A program made the position numbers and the translations under genes. Below, piece by piece: positions 36,811-46,302 of a stretch of 64,000 nt of DNA (positions are counted from its first letter, which is position 1; every line of letters starts with the position of its first letter). The notes beneath the pieces are model-generated. The model searched no databases and had not been told where the DNA came from. It saw only the letters and a list, made by a program, of their open reading frames with translations. The stretch comes from Atopobiaceae bacterium (GTDB lineage Bacteria; Actinomycetota; Coriobacteriia; Coriobacteriales; Atopobiaceae): assembly GCA_017545665.1 (NCBI GenBank), contig JAFWKQ010000116.1:1-64000 (forward strand), given 5' to 3'.

Positions 36811-38697
36811 ATGGCAAGAAAAAAGAAGAGCACCAAAGACGCACCCCTCTCGATTCCGCCGTTTCTAACCAGCCCTCCCACAAAGAGGGATAGCAATCGC
36901 TCGATGGCCGAGTCTGCAGCCACGCCACAGGAGGACGAGGTCGACGCGGTAATGCAAACCGTTATGGAGGCTGCGGGCGTGCCATTTAACGGCGATAACA
37001 CGAAGGACGAGGCAGGTGACGAGAAATTGACAAAAGACGCCTCGAAAGAGGAGTCTTCCACTGCCGAGTCCAAGACGGAGGCAAAGACCGCGAAGAGCGC
37101 AAGCCCGACGGACGACCACGAGCCCGAGCCCGAACCCAAGGCTCCAGCAGAACCCGCGGCCGAGCCCAAGGCTCCAGCCGAGTCCGAGCCCACCTTGCAA
37201 GAGGATCTCGCCAACCTTGCGCGCATCGAACGCAAGCTCTTTGCCCATCGCTACGCATCCGCAGAGATAGAGACCTTTGGCGAGTGCTTGGACCCACCCA
37301 AGGCCACCGCAGATCGCGCCGAGGCGCTGGCAGTGCTGGTTGAGGAGAATCACGAACTGCTGAGCGACGCCAAGGTGGGAAGCATGCTGGAGCGCCTCGC
37401 AAGCCGCTCCAACGAGCTTGAGCCAATAGTCGCAAAGCAAGTGCAGGTGCTCGCGCGCGATCGTCATCAGCTGGTAAGCGTCCCCGCATCCATGCAGGCA
37501 AGGCTCGTACACCTTCAGGCGGAGTCCTATGACGCGTGGCTGGCAGCAAAGGCCACAAACGATTGGCGCTCGTTCGCTCCGTACTTGGATCGTATGGTTT
37601 CGCTCAAGCGCAAATTGGCCACCGCCATCAATCCGGACGCCGACCCCTACGACACCTTGCTCGACATCTACGAACCAGGAACCAACCGCGCCTTTTACAA
37701 CAACTTCTTTGCTCGCGTCAAGCAGTGCGTGGTGCCGCTTCTCTCCTCTATCTCGATGAGCGGGCGAACCCTCAGCCGCGATTGCGTGGCGGGGCGCTTT
37801 GACGTTGCACGCCAATGGGAGCTCGCACGCGACATAGCCCAGTTGGAGGGAATCGACGAGGACGCCCACTACCTCACTTCCACCGAACACCCCTTTTCGG
37901 AGGCAATGACCAGCAACTATGCCGTAACCGCAGCGCACGTGAAGGCAAACGATCTTACGAGCAATGTGTTTACCATGCTGCACGAGGTGGGGCACAACCT
38001 CTACGAGCAGGGGGTGGACGCATCCTACAACCGCACGTCGCTCAAGGGCGGAACCTCCATGGGCATGCACGAGGCACAGTCGCGCTTCTTCGAGAACTAC
38101 GTGGGTCGCGACAGGGCCTTTGTTCCCGTTCTTCTTGCGCTCATGAAAAACAGGTTCCCCGGTCAGCTGAGCCGTCTGACGCCAAACCAGCTGTATAGGG
38201 CCATCAACAGCGTGTCTCCCTCGCTCATTAGGGTCGATGCCGACGAGCTCACCTATCCGCTACACATCCTTATTCGCTACGAGATCGAACAGTTGCTGCT
38301 GGCGGGAAAGGCCACGGCACGCGAGGTGCCAGGGCTCTGGGCAAAGCGCTACCAGTCCTATATTGGCGCAAACGTCACCTCCGACACCCAAGGCGCGCTG
38401 CAGGACGTGCACTGGGCACAGGGCATGTTTGGCTACTTCCCCACCTATGCGCTCGGCAACGCCTATGCGGCACAGCTGCGCGCCAAGATGATCGAGGAGG
38501 GAATGGACTGGGACGGCATCCTCTCTTCCGGCGACCTCTCCCCCATTCGCGCTTGGCTGCGCCAACGCGTGTGGCGCTACGGCCGCTCCAAGGATCCGTC
38601 CGAAATCATACAGGACGCCTGTGGAGAGCCCTTTAGTCCCCGCCATTACGCAAACTACCTCACCCACAAATATGCCGCCCTCTACAACTTGCGATAG
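36811..38697 (+). CDS. M32 carboxypeptidase with N-terminal extension
   Basis: 628 residues; the family normally has about 500. The C-terminal 500 residues match carboxypeptidase Taq: zinc motif HEVGH in FTMLHEVGHNLYEQG, second motif MGMHEAQSRFFEN, and IRYEIEQLLLAG. The first 125 residues are low-complexity, rich in Lys, Glu, Ala and Pro (PEPEPEPKAPAEP, repeated), with no signal peptide. It removes C-terminal residues from peptides in the cytoplasm. A weak site precedes the ATG. The extension may be a flexible tether or binding tail. Confidence 0.92.
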   Translation: MARKKKSTKDAPLSIPPFLTSPPTKRDSNRSMAESAATPQEDEVDAVMQTVMEAAGVPFNGDNTKDEAGDEKLTKDASKEESSTAESKTEAKTAKSASPTDDHEPEPEPKAPAEPAAEPKAPAESEPTLQEDLANLARIERKLFAHRYASAEIETFGECLDPPKATADRAEALAVLVEENHELLSDAKVGSMLERLASRSNELEPIVAKQVQVLARDRHQLVSVPASMQARLVHLQAESYDAWLAAKATNDWRSFAPYLDRMVSLKRKLATAINPDADPYDTLLDIYEPGTNRAFYNNFFARVKQCVVPLLSSISMSGRTLSRDCVAGRFDVARQWELARDIAQLEGIDEDAHYLTSTEHPFSEAMTSNYAVTAAHVKANDLTSNVFTMLHEVGHNLYEQGVDASYNRTSLKGGTSMGMHEAQSRFFENYVGRDRAFVPVLLALMKNRFPGQLSRLTPNQLYRAINSVSPSLIRVDADELTYPLHILIRYEIEQLLLAGKATAREVPGLWAKRYQSYIGANVTSDTQGALQDVHWAQGMFGYFPTYALGNAYAAQLRAKMIEEGMDWDGILSSGDLSPIRAWLRQRVWRYGRSKDPSEIIQDACGEPFSPRHYANYLTHKYAALYNLR

Positions 38698-38756
38698 GTA
38701 GTGCAGCCCAATCGCGGCGTACCCACACCAACAATCGCCTCACGAGAGGAGGCGCC

Positions 38757-39194
38757 ATGCGCGCACTTGTACAAAGGGTAACCAAGGCCAGCGTACTGGT
38801 AGACGGTCAGACGGTAGGCTCGTGCAATCACGGCCTCCTGATCCTTCTTGGGGTCGGGCCAGACGATACGGAGCAGGTCGCCCAACGGCTTTGGAGCAAG
38901 ATCTGGAGACTCCGCATCTTTGCTGACGACGCAGAGAAGACCAATCTTTCGTTGGCGGACATAGACGGTGAGGTGCTGGTCGTGAGTCAGTTCACCCTCT
39001 ATGCCGACTGCCGCAAGGGAAATCGCCCCTCATTCGCAAAGGCGGCGCCGGCAGAGCTGGCAGAACGGCTATACGAGTGTTTTTGCGCTTGCGCTGCCAA
39101 GGATGCCCGTCATGTGGGAAGAGGCGTCTTCGGGGCAGACATGCAGATTGAGCTCGTGAACGACGGCCCGTTCACCCTTTGGCTGGACATGTAG
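38757..39194 (+). CDS. dtd: D-aminoacyl-tRNA deacylase
   Basis: 145 residues, normal length for Dtd. Starts RALVQRVTKASVLVDG; contains SQFTLYADCRKGNRPSF, with the conserved SQFTL motif and the cross-subunit Gly-cisPro region near KAAPAE. It recycles D-aminoacyl-tRNAs, useful in cells rich in D-amino acids for peptidoglycan. GAGAGGAGG precedes the start. It is 59 bases after the M32 gene, so co-transcription is possible. Confidence 0.97.
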   Translation: MRALVQRVTKASVLVDGQTVGSCNHGLLILLGVGPDDTEQVAQRLWSKIWRLRIFADDAEKTNLSLADIDGEVLVVSQFTLYADCRKGNRPSFAKAAPAELAERLYECFCACAAKDARHVGRGVFGADMQIELVNDGPFTLWLDM

Positions 39195-39281
39195 GAACAC
39201 TGCCAAATTCATCCCTTCACAAATCCTTCACAGTGTGGCATCATCTATGCACGCAGTACGACCCAAGGGAAAGGAATTGTT

Positions 39282-39716
39282 ATGAGTCTTGTCAGCGAGT
39301 TTAAAGAGTTTATCAACCAGGGCAACGTTATGGACATGGCCGTCGGCGTCATCATTGGCGGAGCCTTTACCGGCATCGTCACAGCGCTAACCGACGACGT
39401 CATCACGCCGCTCATCCAGCTTGCCGCTGGTGGAGCTCCTGACGTCTCGGGTCTCATGATTCCCGGCACAAACATCAACATCGGCGCCTTTATTTCCGCT
39501 GTGATCAACTTCCTCATTGTCGCGATCATTGTATTTTCCATGGTAAAGGGTCTCAATAAGCTGAAGGAGGCCACGGCCGCCATCACCAAGAAGCAAGAGA
39601 AAGAGGCCGAGGCCGCTGCTCCCACCTGCCCGTTCTGCCTTGAGGAGGTAAAGGAGGGCGCCACGCGTTGTCCGCATTGCGCAGGCGTCTTTGACAAGCC
39701 CGCAGAGGCCAAGTAG
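39282..39716 (+). CDS. mscL: Large-conductance mechanosensitive channel with zinc-ribbon tail
   Basis: 144 residues. The first about 100 residues match MscL: SEFKEFINQGNVMDMAVGVIIGGAF as TM1 region, an extracellular loop, and a second helix INFLIVAIIVFSMVKGLNKL, then a helical bundle. The tail adds CPFC...CPHC (about residues 115-135), a zinc-ribbon that E. coli-type MscL lacks. The channel releases solutes on hypo-osmotic shock. AAGGAA precedes the start. It ends in a hairpin. Confidence 0.95.
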   Translation: MSLVSEFKEFINQGNVMDMAVGVIIGGAFTGIVTALTDDVITPLIQLAAGGAPDVSGLMIPGTNINIGAFISAVINFLIVAIIVFSMVKGLNKLKEATAAITKKQEKEAEAAAPTCPFCLEEVKEGATRCPHCAGVFDKPAEAK

Positions 39717-39751
39717 TCGGCAGCCCCTCAACAAGGCAAGCTCTCAATAAC

Positions 39752-39790
39752 AAGCCCCCGGCGTTCATATCATACGATCGCCGGGGGCTT
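39752..39790 (+). terminator. Hairpin terminator after mscL
   Basis: Arms AAGCCCCCGGCG (39752-39763) and CGCCGGGGGCTT (39779-39790) pair perfectly; the T-tract is short. It lies 35 bases past the mscL stop. Confidence 0.8.
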
Positions 39791-39798
39791 TGGTATGC

Positions 39799-39897
39799 GC
39801 TCCCCCGCGCCTGCGTCCGTCCCGCATACGGCGACTCACGAAGTGAGCGAACTCAGCGAGCGCGGAGCTGTATGCGGGACGGACGCAGGCCCGGGAG
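39799..39897. repeat. Family A palindrome copy 5, inverted on the plus strand
   Basis: 21-base perfect arms at 39809-39829 and 39870-39890, with a few further pairs outside, around the core in the opposite orientation to copies 1-4. Relative to the preceding plus-strand gene the orientation is the same as after minus-strand genes. Confidence 0.88.
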
Positions 39898-40015
39898 CGT
39901 GGACATGCTAACGGAACTGTTTATGAAGTATGCGCATGCAATGTGAGCTTTTCCCCTTTGGAACATAAAAGGTGTACCATGTGTCGGCTTTCGATAGAGG
40001 CGCGAAGGAGGTCGC

Positions 40016-41806
40016 ATGGACATAGGGAACTTCTACGCAGGGGCAGAATTCTTTGCCCACACCTGGTTAGGGGCCCATTTGGAAGGCGGCGGCGTAACCT
40101 TTAGGACCTACGCTCCGGCCGCGGATGCCGTAGACGTCGTCTTTGACCGTGGCACCGTTGCCATGGGCAAAGTCGTAGACGGAAACTTTTGGGAAGCCCA
40201 CGTAGACGGCGTTGGCGCGGGAGACGCGTATGAATATCGCATCTTCCACGACGGCGAGCCGCACAACCACTGCGACCCCTATGGCTACGGCATGGACCTG
40301 CGCCCGGGAAGACGGTCCATCGTTCGCGACCTCTCGTTCGAGTGGCACGACGACGCTTGGATGGCCAGACGCTCCACTTGCATGGACGAGCCCGTCAACA
40401 TTTACGAGCTCCATCCCGGAAGCTGGCGCAAGCATAGCGGAGACCGCAAGAGCGGCGAGGTGGGTGACTGGTACACCTACCCCGAGCTCGCCTACCAGCT
40501 TATCGACTATCTCAAGGAATGCGGATACACCCACGTGGAGTTTCTCCCGCTCATGGAGCACCCCTACGACGGCTCGTGGGGATATCAGCCCACGGGGTTC
40601 TTCTCCCCCACCAGCCGCTATGGGACGGCCCACCAGCTCATGGAGCTCGTGGACCTGCTGCATGGTGCGGGTATTGGGGCCATACTGGACTTCGTCCCCG
40701 TTCACTTTGCCACAGACGACTACGCGCTGGCCAAATACGACGGCACGCCGCTCTTCGAGTATGCCGACGACGAGATGGCAATAAGCGAATGGGGCAGCTA
40801 CAACTTCGCACACTCCCGAGGCGAGACCCGTTCCTTCCTGCAAAGTGCGGCCAACTATTGGCTTGGGGCCTATCACTTTGACGGCCTGCGCATGGACGCC
40901 ATAAGTCGCATCATCTACAAACAGGGTGACAAGAACCTCGGCGTCAACGCGTCCGCCGTGACCTTCGTGCGCAACATGAACGGGGGCCTGAAGTACCTCA
41001 ATCCCGGCGTCATGCTCGTGGCGGAGGACTCCACGGATTACCCCGGCATAACCACGCCGGTAAACCAGGGAGGGCTTGGCTTCGACTACAAATGGGACAT
41101 GGGCTGGATGAACGACACCCTCAACATGTTCCGCACTCCCCCGGCGGAACGAGGCGAAAACTACCACAAGCTGTCCTTCTCCATGATGTACTACCACAAG
41201 GAGCACTACCTTCTTTCGCTCTCGCACGATGAGGTCGTGCATGAGAAGGCGACCATAGCGCAAAAGATGTGGGGCGACTACGACCTCAAGTTTCCGCAGG
41301 CTCGCACGCTGTACCTGTACATGTATGCGCATCCGGGCAAGAAGCTCAACTTCATGGGATCGGAATTTGCGCAGCTGCGCGAATGGGACGAGCAGCGTGA
41401 GCAGGACTGGATGCTGCGTCAGTTCCCCGTGCACGAGTCCTTCCTCTGCTTTTGCAAGGAGCTCAACCGCATCTATGCCGACCACCCCGCCCTCTGGGCC
41501 AACGACTACGAAGGTGGCACCTTTGTATGGCGCCAGGTGGACGATTGCACCAACGTGGTCTACGCCTTTGAGCGGCGCAGCGCATGCGAGAGAATGCTCT
41601 GCGTGTTCAACCTCTCGAACGAATGGCATCGCAGCTATGACGTGCAACTCGGGAGCGCACGGCGCGCCAAACTCGTGCTCAACACGGACTGGCACCGCTT
41701 TGGCGGAGAAACCGATCAGGACGACTGCAGCTGGTTCAGGCTCATGGGCAACAAGCTCACCTGCACGCTCGCGCCCTTCTCCGGCCAGCTCTACTTGGTA
41801 GAATAG
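40016..41806 (+). CDS. glgB: 1,4-alpha-glucan branching enzyme
   Basis: 596 residues, GH13. It carries an N-terminal CBM48-type domain (VTFRTYAPAADAVDVVFD), the barrel with VNIYELHPGSWRKH, the nucleophile Asp in DGLRMDAIS, the acid Glu in MLVAEDSTDYPG and LSHDEVVH. The shorter length reflects lack of the extra N-terminal domain of E. coli GlgB. It forms alpha-1,6 branches in glycogen. AAGGAGG precedes the start. No other glycogen gene is next to it; two unrelated genes follow closely. Confidence 0.95.
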   Translation: MDIGNFYAGAEFFAHTWLGAHLEGGGVTFRTYAPAADAVDVVFDRGTVAMGKVVDGNFWEAHVDGVGAGDAYEYRIFHDGEPHNHCDPYGYGMDLRPGRRSIVRDLSFEWHDDAWMARRSTCMDEPVNIYELHPGSWRKHSGDRKSGEVGDWYTYPELAYQLIDYLKECGYTHVEFLPLMEHPYDGSWGYQPTGFFSPTSRYGTAHQLMELVDLLHGAGIGAILDFVPVHFATDDYALAKYDGTPLFEYADDEMAISEWGSYNFAHSRGETRSFLQSAANYWLGAYHFDGLRMDAISRIIYKQGDKNLGVNASAVTFVRNMNGGLKYLNPGVMLVAEDSTDYPGITTPVNQGGLGFDYKWDMGWMNDTLNMFRTPPAERGENYHKLSFSMMYYHKEHYLLSLSHDEVVHEKATIAQKMWGDYDLKFPQARTLYLYMYAHPGKKLNFMGSEFAQLREWDEQREQDWMLRQFPVHESFLCFCKELNRIYADHPALWANDYEGGTFVWRQVDDCTNVVYAFERRSACERMLCVFNLSNEWHRSYDVQLGSARRAKLVLNTDWHRFGGETDQDDCSWFRLMGNKLTCTLAPFSGQLYLVE

Positions 41807-41841
41807 CCCCGAGCAACAACGAGCGATGGTATGGAGGCGCC

Positions 41842-42393
41842 ATGATAGACGAACGATGGGACGCATTCGTCATATACGTTAACGCTTATTACGCCGTACA
41901 AGAAGCCTATGACTCCGCACGGCGCAACTGGGAAAAGCCAGCGGATGGCCTTGTGGCGTTCTGTCGCGACGGAAACCCCTTTCTTTGGGACGCACAGGGA
42001 TCGGCGGAAGAGGAGCTTTACAAAGGCTTCTCCAACAGTTTCCGCACGCGTTTTGAGGACGGGCTTTGCACCGGAGAAGACGGCTATTCCTTCGCGCGCG
42101 AATGGCTCGCAGGGCTCGAGGGCGATGTCTACGGCACGGAACTCGTCGCGTCGTTTGACAGCATCACCAACGAGAGGGATTTCGCAAAGGCATGCTCGCC
42201 CGTGGCGCGCCAACTGCACACTCGTGCCACGCGCGTGGAGCTCACTCCCCAAGACACTCCCTTGCCCATGGAGGCGCCCATCACGAACCAACCCTCCAAG
42301 GCAGACATAGAGGCCGTAATCGCGCTACTGGCCAAAGGCGACGAGGAGTATGCCGCCAGCCTTCGCGCACGTCTCTCGGAAGAGGGCGAGTAG
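41842..42393 (+). CDS. Conserved hypothetical protein
   Basis: 183 residues, not recognised. It looks soluble and helical (DERWDAFVIYVNAYYAVQEAYDSARRNWEKPADG), with a C-terminal segment KADIEAVIALLAKGDEEYAASLRARL. GGAGG precedes the ATG. It lies 35 bases after glgB and 8 before the methyltransferase-like gene, so the three form a likely operon. Confidence 0.75.
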   Translation: MIDERWDAFVIYVNAYYAVQEAYDSARRNWEKPADGLVAFCRDGNPFLWDAQGSAEEELYKGFSNSFRTRFEDGLCTGEDGYSFAREWLAGLEGDVYGTELVASFDSITNERDFAKACSPVARQLHTRATRVELTPQDTPLPMEAPITNQPSKADIEAVIALLAKGDEEYAASLRARLSEEGE

Positions 42394-42401
42394 GGTCAGA
42401 C

Positions 42402-43193
42402 ATGGGGATCGCAAGCATGCTTCGCGCATGGTGGTGGCGCCTCAACGCACGGCGCTATGACACCATGTTTGGCACTGCCAAGGTCTACTTGGCGCCTTGG
42501 GAAAACACCCGCATACGTGTGCTCGATTTGGATGGCACCTATCAGTCGGCAACTTACATAGACAATAGATGGTGTGACGTGGCCTTCCCCTATCTGGCGC
42601 TTTACGACTGCATTTTTTCGACCGGTCGCCAAACGAAGGAAGTTTGCATGCTTGGCGGCGGGGGCTACGCCTTTCCCAAGCATGTGGTTGCCCATCGGGA
42701 TGGCGCACGCATCGACGTCGTTGAGGTCGATCCGGCCATTACCAGCATCGCGCGCGAGGAGTTCTTTCTGAACCGACTCGAGAAAGAGTTTGGGGCCGTT
42801 AAGAGCGGCAGGCTGGGCTTAATATGCGATGATGCCCTCGCCTACCTAACAAGCTGCGCCAAGTCCGGTCGCACCTACGACGCCATACTCAACGATTGCT
42901 TTGCTGCAGGCGAGCCTGAGACATCGCTCGTAACACCCCATGCAGTTCAAACCATAGCCCGCTGCCTCTCACAAGGGGGGCTCTACCTCACCAACGTCAT
43001 CACTGCCCTGGAGGGTGAGCAGGCGGGTCCCCTCGTGGACTTGGTAGACACGCTCTCGGATGCGTTTGCGCATATTGGCGCCTTAACCTGCGACCGCATG
43101 GAACCAGATGAGCGAGACAACGTGGTTATCGTTGCGTCCAACGCGCCGCTGCGCATCGAAGATGCCTTGTCTCTGTTCGACCGAACGCGTTAG
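42402..43193 (+). CDS. Spermidine synthase-like methyltransferase-fold protein
   Basis: 263 residues. The Rossmann-like SAM-binding motif is CMLGGGGYAFP and the acidic loop is DVVEVDPAITSIAREEF; DDALAYLTS, AILNDCFAAGEPE complete the spermidine-synthase profile. No N-terminal membrane segment is visible. Polyamine activity is uncertain: many bacterial homologues are of unknown substrate. The start is at 42402, just after the previous stop. It ends 19 bases from the convergent EAL gene. Confidence 0.82.
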   Translation: MGIASMLRAWWWRLNARRYDTMFGTAKVYLAPWENTRIRVLDLDGTYQSATYIDNRWCDVAFPYLALYDCIFSTGRQTKEVCMLGGGGYAFPKHVVAHRDGARIDVVEVDPAITSIAREEFFLNRLEKEFGAVKSGRLGLICDDALAYLTSCAKSGRTYDAILNDCFAAGEPETSLVTPHAVQTIARCLSQGGLYLTNVITALEGEQAGPLVDLVDTLSDAFAHIGALTCDRMEPDERDNVVIVASNAPLRIEDALSLFDRTR

Positions 43194-43212
43194 CGGCACA
43201 GTTATACTTGGT

Positions 43213-46200
43213 TTAAGTGTGCCGCTCATCCTTACGCATGCGCTGTTCCGCGAGGTCTAGCATCGAGCTCAGGTCCTCTCGCTCCGAGAATAGCGCGGCA
43301 CCCACAAAGCAGTGCAGGCGAATCTTTACACCGGCAACCTCATGAATGCCCCTGACGGCCTGGATGAGCTGCTCGGTTGCCTGTGCCACCTCGTCTTCGC
43401 TCGTTACCTGCTTGAGCGCCGCGAACTTGTCGCCACCAATTCGCGCCACCGACCCGCTTACGCCAGACGCCTTGGTAAGCGTACGCGCCACGGCCTTGAG
43501 CACCTGGTTTCCAAACGAGCGCCCATGCACGCTGTTAAGCGCACTCATACCATCGATATCTAAGATAATGCCTGCGAAGTCCAGGCCGTTGTCCTCATAG
43601 GACTCCTGATACGTTACCGCAGAAGACGCAAGTCCCTTGAGGTTGAGAATGCCAGTAAGCTGGTCGGTTTCGGCCATGCGGTCAAAGCCGTCAAAGATGA
43701 GCTTTCGCGTGCTTTCGCTCGGTTTCGTCTGATCCGTGAAGTATCCCAGCATGCCCACGACTTCCCCGTTTCGCCAAAGGGGAATTTTGCTGGCAAGAAT
43801 CTCGCGCACGCCGCCACGCGCAAGGCAGGTGCCATGGGCATTGATCACGGAATCGCCTTCGAGCACGCGCAATTCGTTGTTTTTGAAGGGGTCGGTATCA
43901 ACATGCCAACCCATCTCCTCGTCGTTCTTTCCCAGCACGTCATTCACTGAGTCAAAGTCGTAGAAGTCAAGGAAGTTCTTGTTTACGCCCACGAAGCGCC
44001 GATCTGCATCCTTCCAAAAGATTCCCGCAGGTACGAGCTCGACGAGGGTATCCCAGAGGAGCGATTTGGGTATTTGCTCCGAATTCGTCATGGTGGCAAC
44101 CACGTCCCTGTTGGCCCTGCGCACGCACACCAAAACCGTATCCTCGCCGTCAATCCGAATGGGAACGATGACTGCCGTTATCCATTCGTACAGCCCTGTT
44201 GGCATCAGAGCCCTAAAGGCCTCGGCAATGGTGCAACCATCACTCGCATTAGCGCGATCGATTACCGTGGAAAGGTCCATGAATCTTATAAAGCGCTCGC
44301 GATCCTCGGGGTGCACCCTCCTACCGCAAAACGCATCGATTGCCTCTTCGAACGGTGTGTTCGAGTCAACCAGAGGAATCGTCGTAGAGCCCCTATATAT
44401 GGTGGTTACCGTACGTTGGGGCAAGCTGATGATATTCACCTCGTCATACACCGCATACAAATAGCGCATGGCAATCTGCAGGCGCCGCTCTTCCTCCAAA
44501 TCGGAGAGGTGTGAGAGGTTCATGAAGGAAACCAACAATGCATCCACATTGTCATGGGACGCGATGAATCGAACCTTAAAAACGCAATGGCGCCCGTTTT
44601 CCAACACATCAACCGATTCCACGTCTCCCGACGCCACGGCAGCACGAATCGTCTCGCGCATCAGGCGTCCCTGACCATCCTCCCCCTCAGATATGCGCGC
44701 AGCCATTTGGGTCATGGTCCCCATGCCCACATCCCTCACCATCTTAACGAAGGCATCGTTGACCACGGCAAAGCGGATTTCGCTTGCCTCGCGCTCCAAA
44801 ACGGCAAGCGGAAGGATGTCGGCGAACATGTTCTGCCCAGGTTCACCGTCCCAAGGAAAGTCAAAGGGATCGGCCGAGAGCGAGTTAATGCCACCAAGGC
44901 GATCGTAATAGCCATGCAACGAAGACTGCTCCACAAACAGCTCGCCAGACAGCAGGCGCTCTACGTTATTATTGCTGGGAACAGGCTTCCCAATAAGGTA
45001 ACCCTGCGCGAACTCACACCCTATGCCACGTATGAAATCGAATTGCTCGGGCGTTTCCACGCCCTCTATAAGCGTGTGCATGCCCAATTGCTTGGCCATG
45101 TTTACCACCGACGCAATGATCACGCGCGAGCGTGGGTTGGTCTCGAACTCCCGCAAAAACGCCATGTCGATCTTTACCACATCAAATTGGTAATCCTTGA
45201 GCGTGTTCAGCGACGAATAGCCGCTGCCAAAGTCGTCCAGCCACACTTGGTAGCCCGCAGACCTAAAGCGCTCGACGTTTGCAGACAAGAGCTCGAGGTT
45301 TTCGTTCAGGGCGCTCTCGGTTACCTCCAGATGCAAGATCTGACGCGGCACATCGAACTCCTGCCTTGCTGCCTCAATCATCTCAAACGCATCGCACAGC
45401 TCGAAGTCCAACCTCGAGAGGTTTACGGAAACGGGAATGCGCCATTTCTTATAGCTACGAAGCTTCCGCCATTCGGAACAGACATGGCGAATCACGAAGG
45501 CATCGAGCTTGTGGATGAGTCGCGATTGCTCCAACACGTCAATGAACACCGCTGGCGACAACATGCCGTAATGTGGGTCATCCCATCGAGCCAGCGCCTC
45601 GAACTCGCACACCTCGCCCGAAATCGCCCGTATGATTGGCTGGTAGTACACCTTGATCCAGCCGCTCTCCAAGGCACGGTCTATATGAGACTCAATGTAT
45701 TTGCTGCGCTCAATACGCCAACTCAAGGCATCGTCAAACCAGCGATATATGTGGTCGTAGCGATGGGCAATGCTATCGCAGGCAGTCTTTGCCCTATCGC
45801 ACGCCAGGCCAATGTCAAGCGAGTCGTCGTCAATCACATAGATGCCGGCCTTCAGCCCCACGTTCGCGTTGCGACCAAAGGAATGCAGCTGGTCGTGTAT
45901 CTGAAGAATCGCCTCTTCCAAATGGTTGCTCACGCACACCAGCAGGAAGTGGTCGTCAGAAAACCGCGACACCAAATAACCGGGAAACGCCGTCTGTATG
46001 GCGACGGCCATAAGGTTAAGGAGCTTGTCGCCCTCATTAAAGCCATAGCGCTCGTTGAACGCGCTAAAGTTTTCCAAGTTGAAGTAAATGAGGTAGACTT
46101 CCTGCCCAAACTTATGCCCATAGCGCACGTATGCCCCCGCGTACTGCCTAAAATAGATCATGCTGGGCAGCTTGGTAAGGCTGTCGTACTCAATGGAAGC

Positions 46201-46218
46201 CTGGGTGCGCTGTGGCAT
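43213..46218 (-). CDS. GGDEF/EAL/PAS regulator with intact EAL domain
   Basis: 1001 residues, no membrane helix. Residues about 10-165 are a degenerate GGDEF domain (SDDHF at about 87-91). Residues about 175-430 are an EAL domain with complete catalytic motifs: FEALAR, EVTES, DDFGSGYSSL, KIDMAF and EGVET. Residues about 460-850 hold PAS-like sensory domains, and about 855-1000 a second GGDEF with GGDKF. The EAL domain should hydrolyse c-di-GMP; both GGDEF domains look inactive, perhaps regulatory by GTP binding. It is monocistronic. Confidence 0.9.
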   Translation of the reverse strand: MPQRTQASIEYDSLTKLPSMIYFRQYAGAYVRYGHKFGQEVYLIYFNLENFSAFNERYGFNEGDKLLNLMAVAIQTAFPGYLVSRFSDDHFLLVCVSNHLEEAILQIHDQLHSFGRNANVGLKAGIYVIDDDSLDIGLACDRAKTACDSIAHRYDHIYRWFDDALSWRIERSKYIESHIDRALESGWIKVYYQPIIRAISGEVCEFEALARWDDPHYGMLSPAVFIDVLEQSRLIHKLDAFVIRHVCSEWRKLRSYKKWRIPVSVNLSRLDFELCDAFEMIEAARQEFDVPRQILHLEVTESALNENLELLSANVERFRSAGYQVWLDDFGSGYSSLNTLKDYQFDVVKIDMAFLREFETNPRSRVIIASVVNMAKQLGMHTLIEGVETPEQFDFIRGIGCEFAQGYLIGKPVPSNNNVERLLSGELFVEQSSLHGYYDRLGGINSLSADPFDFPWDGEPGQNMFADILPLAVLEREASEIRFAVVNDAFVKMVRDVGMGTMTQMAARISEGEDGQGRLMRETIRAAVASGDVESVDVLENGRHCVFKVRFIASHDNVDALLVSFMNLSHLSDLEEERRLQIAMRYLYAVYDEVNIISLPQRTVTTIYRGSTTIPLVDSNTPFEEAIDAFCGRRVHPEDRERFIRFMDLSTVIDRANASDGCTIAEAFRALMPTGLYEWITAVIVPIRIDGEDTVLVCVRRANRDVVATMTNSEQIPKSLLWDTLVELVPAGIFWKDADRRFVGVNKNFLDFYDFDSVNDVLGKNDEEMGWHVDTDPFKNNELRVLEGDSVINAHGTCLARGGVREILASKIPLWRNGEVVGMLGYFTDQTKPSESTRKLIFDGFDRMAETDQLTGILNLKGLASSAVTYQESYEDNGLDFAGIILDIDGMSALNSVHGRSFGNQVLKAVARTLTKASGVSGSVARIGGDKFAALKQVTSEDEVAQATEQLIQAVRGIHEVAGVKIRLHCFVGAALFSEREDLSSMLDLAEQRMRKDERHT

Positions 46219-46302
46219 CTTGACTCATTTCTTGTTATGTGCCTTCTGTGTATCTAAGAATGCCATACCACGATAGAATAGTCTCTTGTTTAGGGAGAAA
46301 AA

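Noticed and set aside
40067-41866. A 599-codon minus-strand frame opposite glgB
   Set aside because: Shadow frame; GlgB has a normal start, length and active site.
44554-46257. A 567-codon plus-strand frame opposite the EAL gene
   Set aside because: Shadow frame; EAL motifs are unambiguous on the minus strand.
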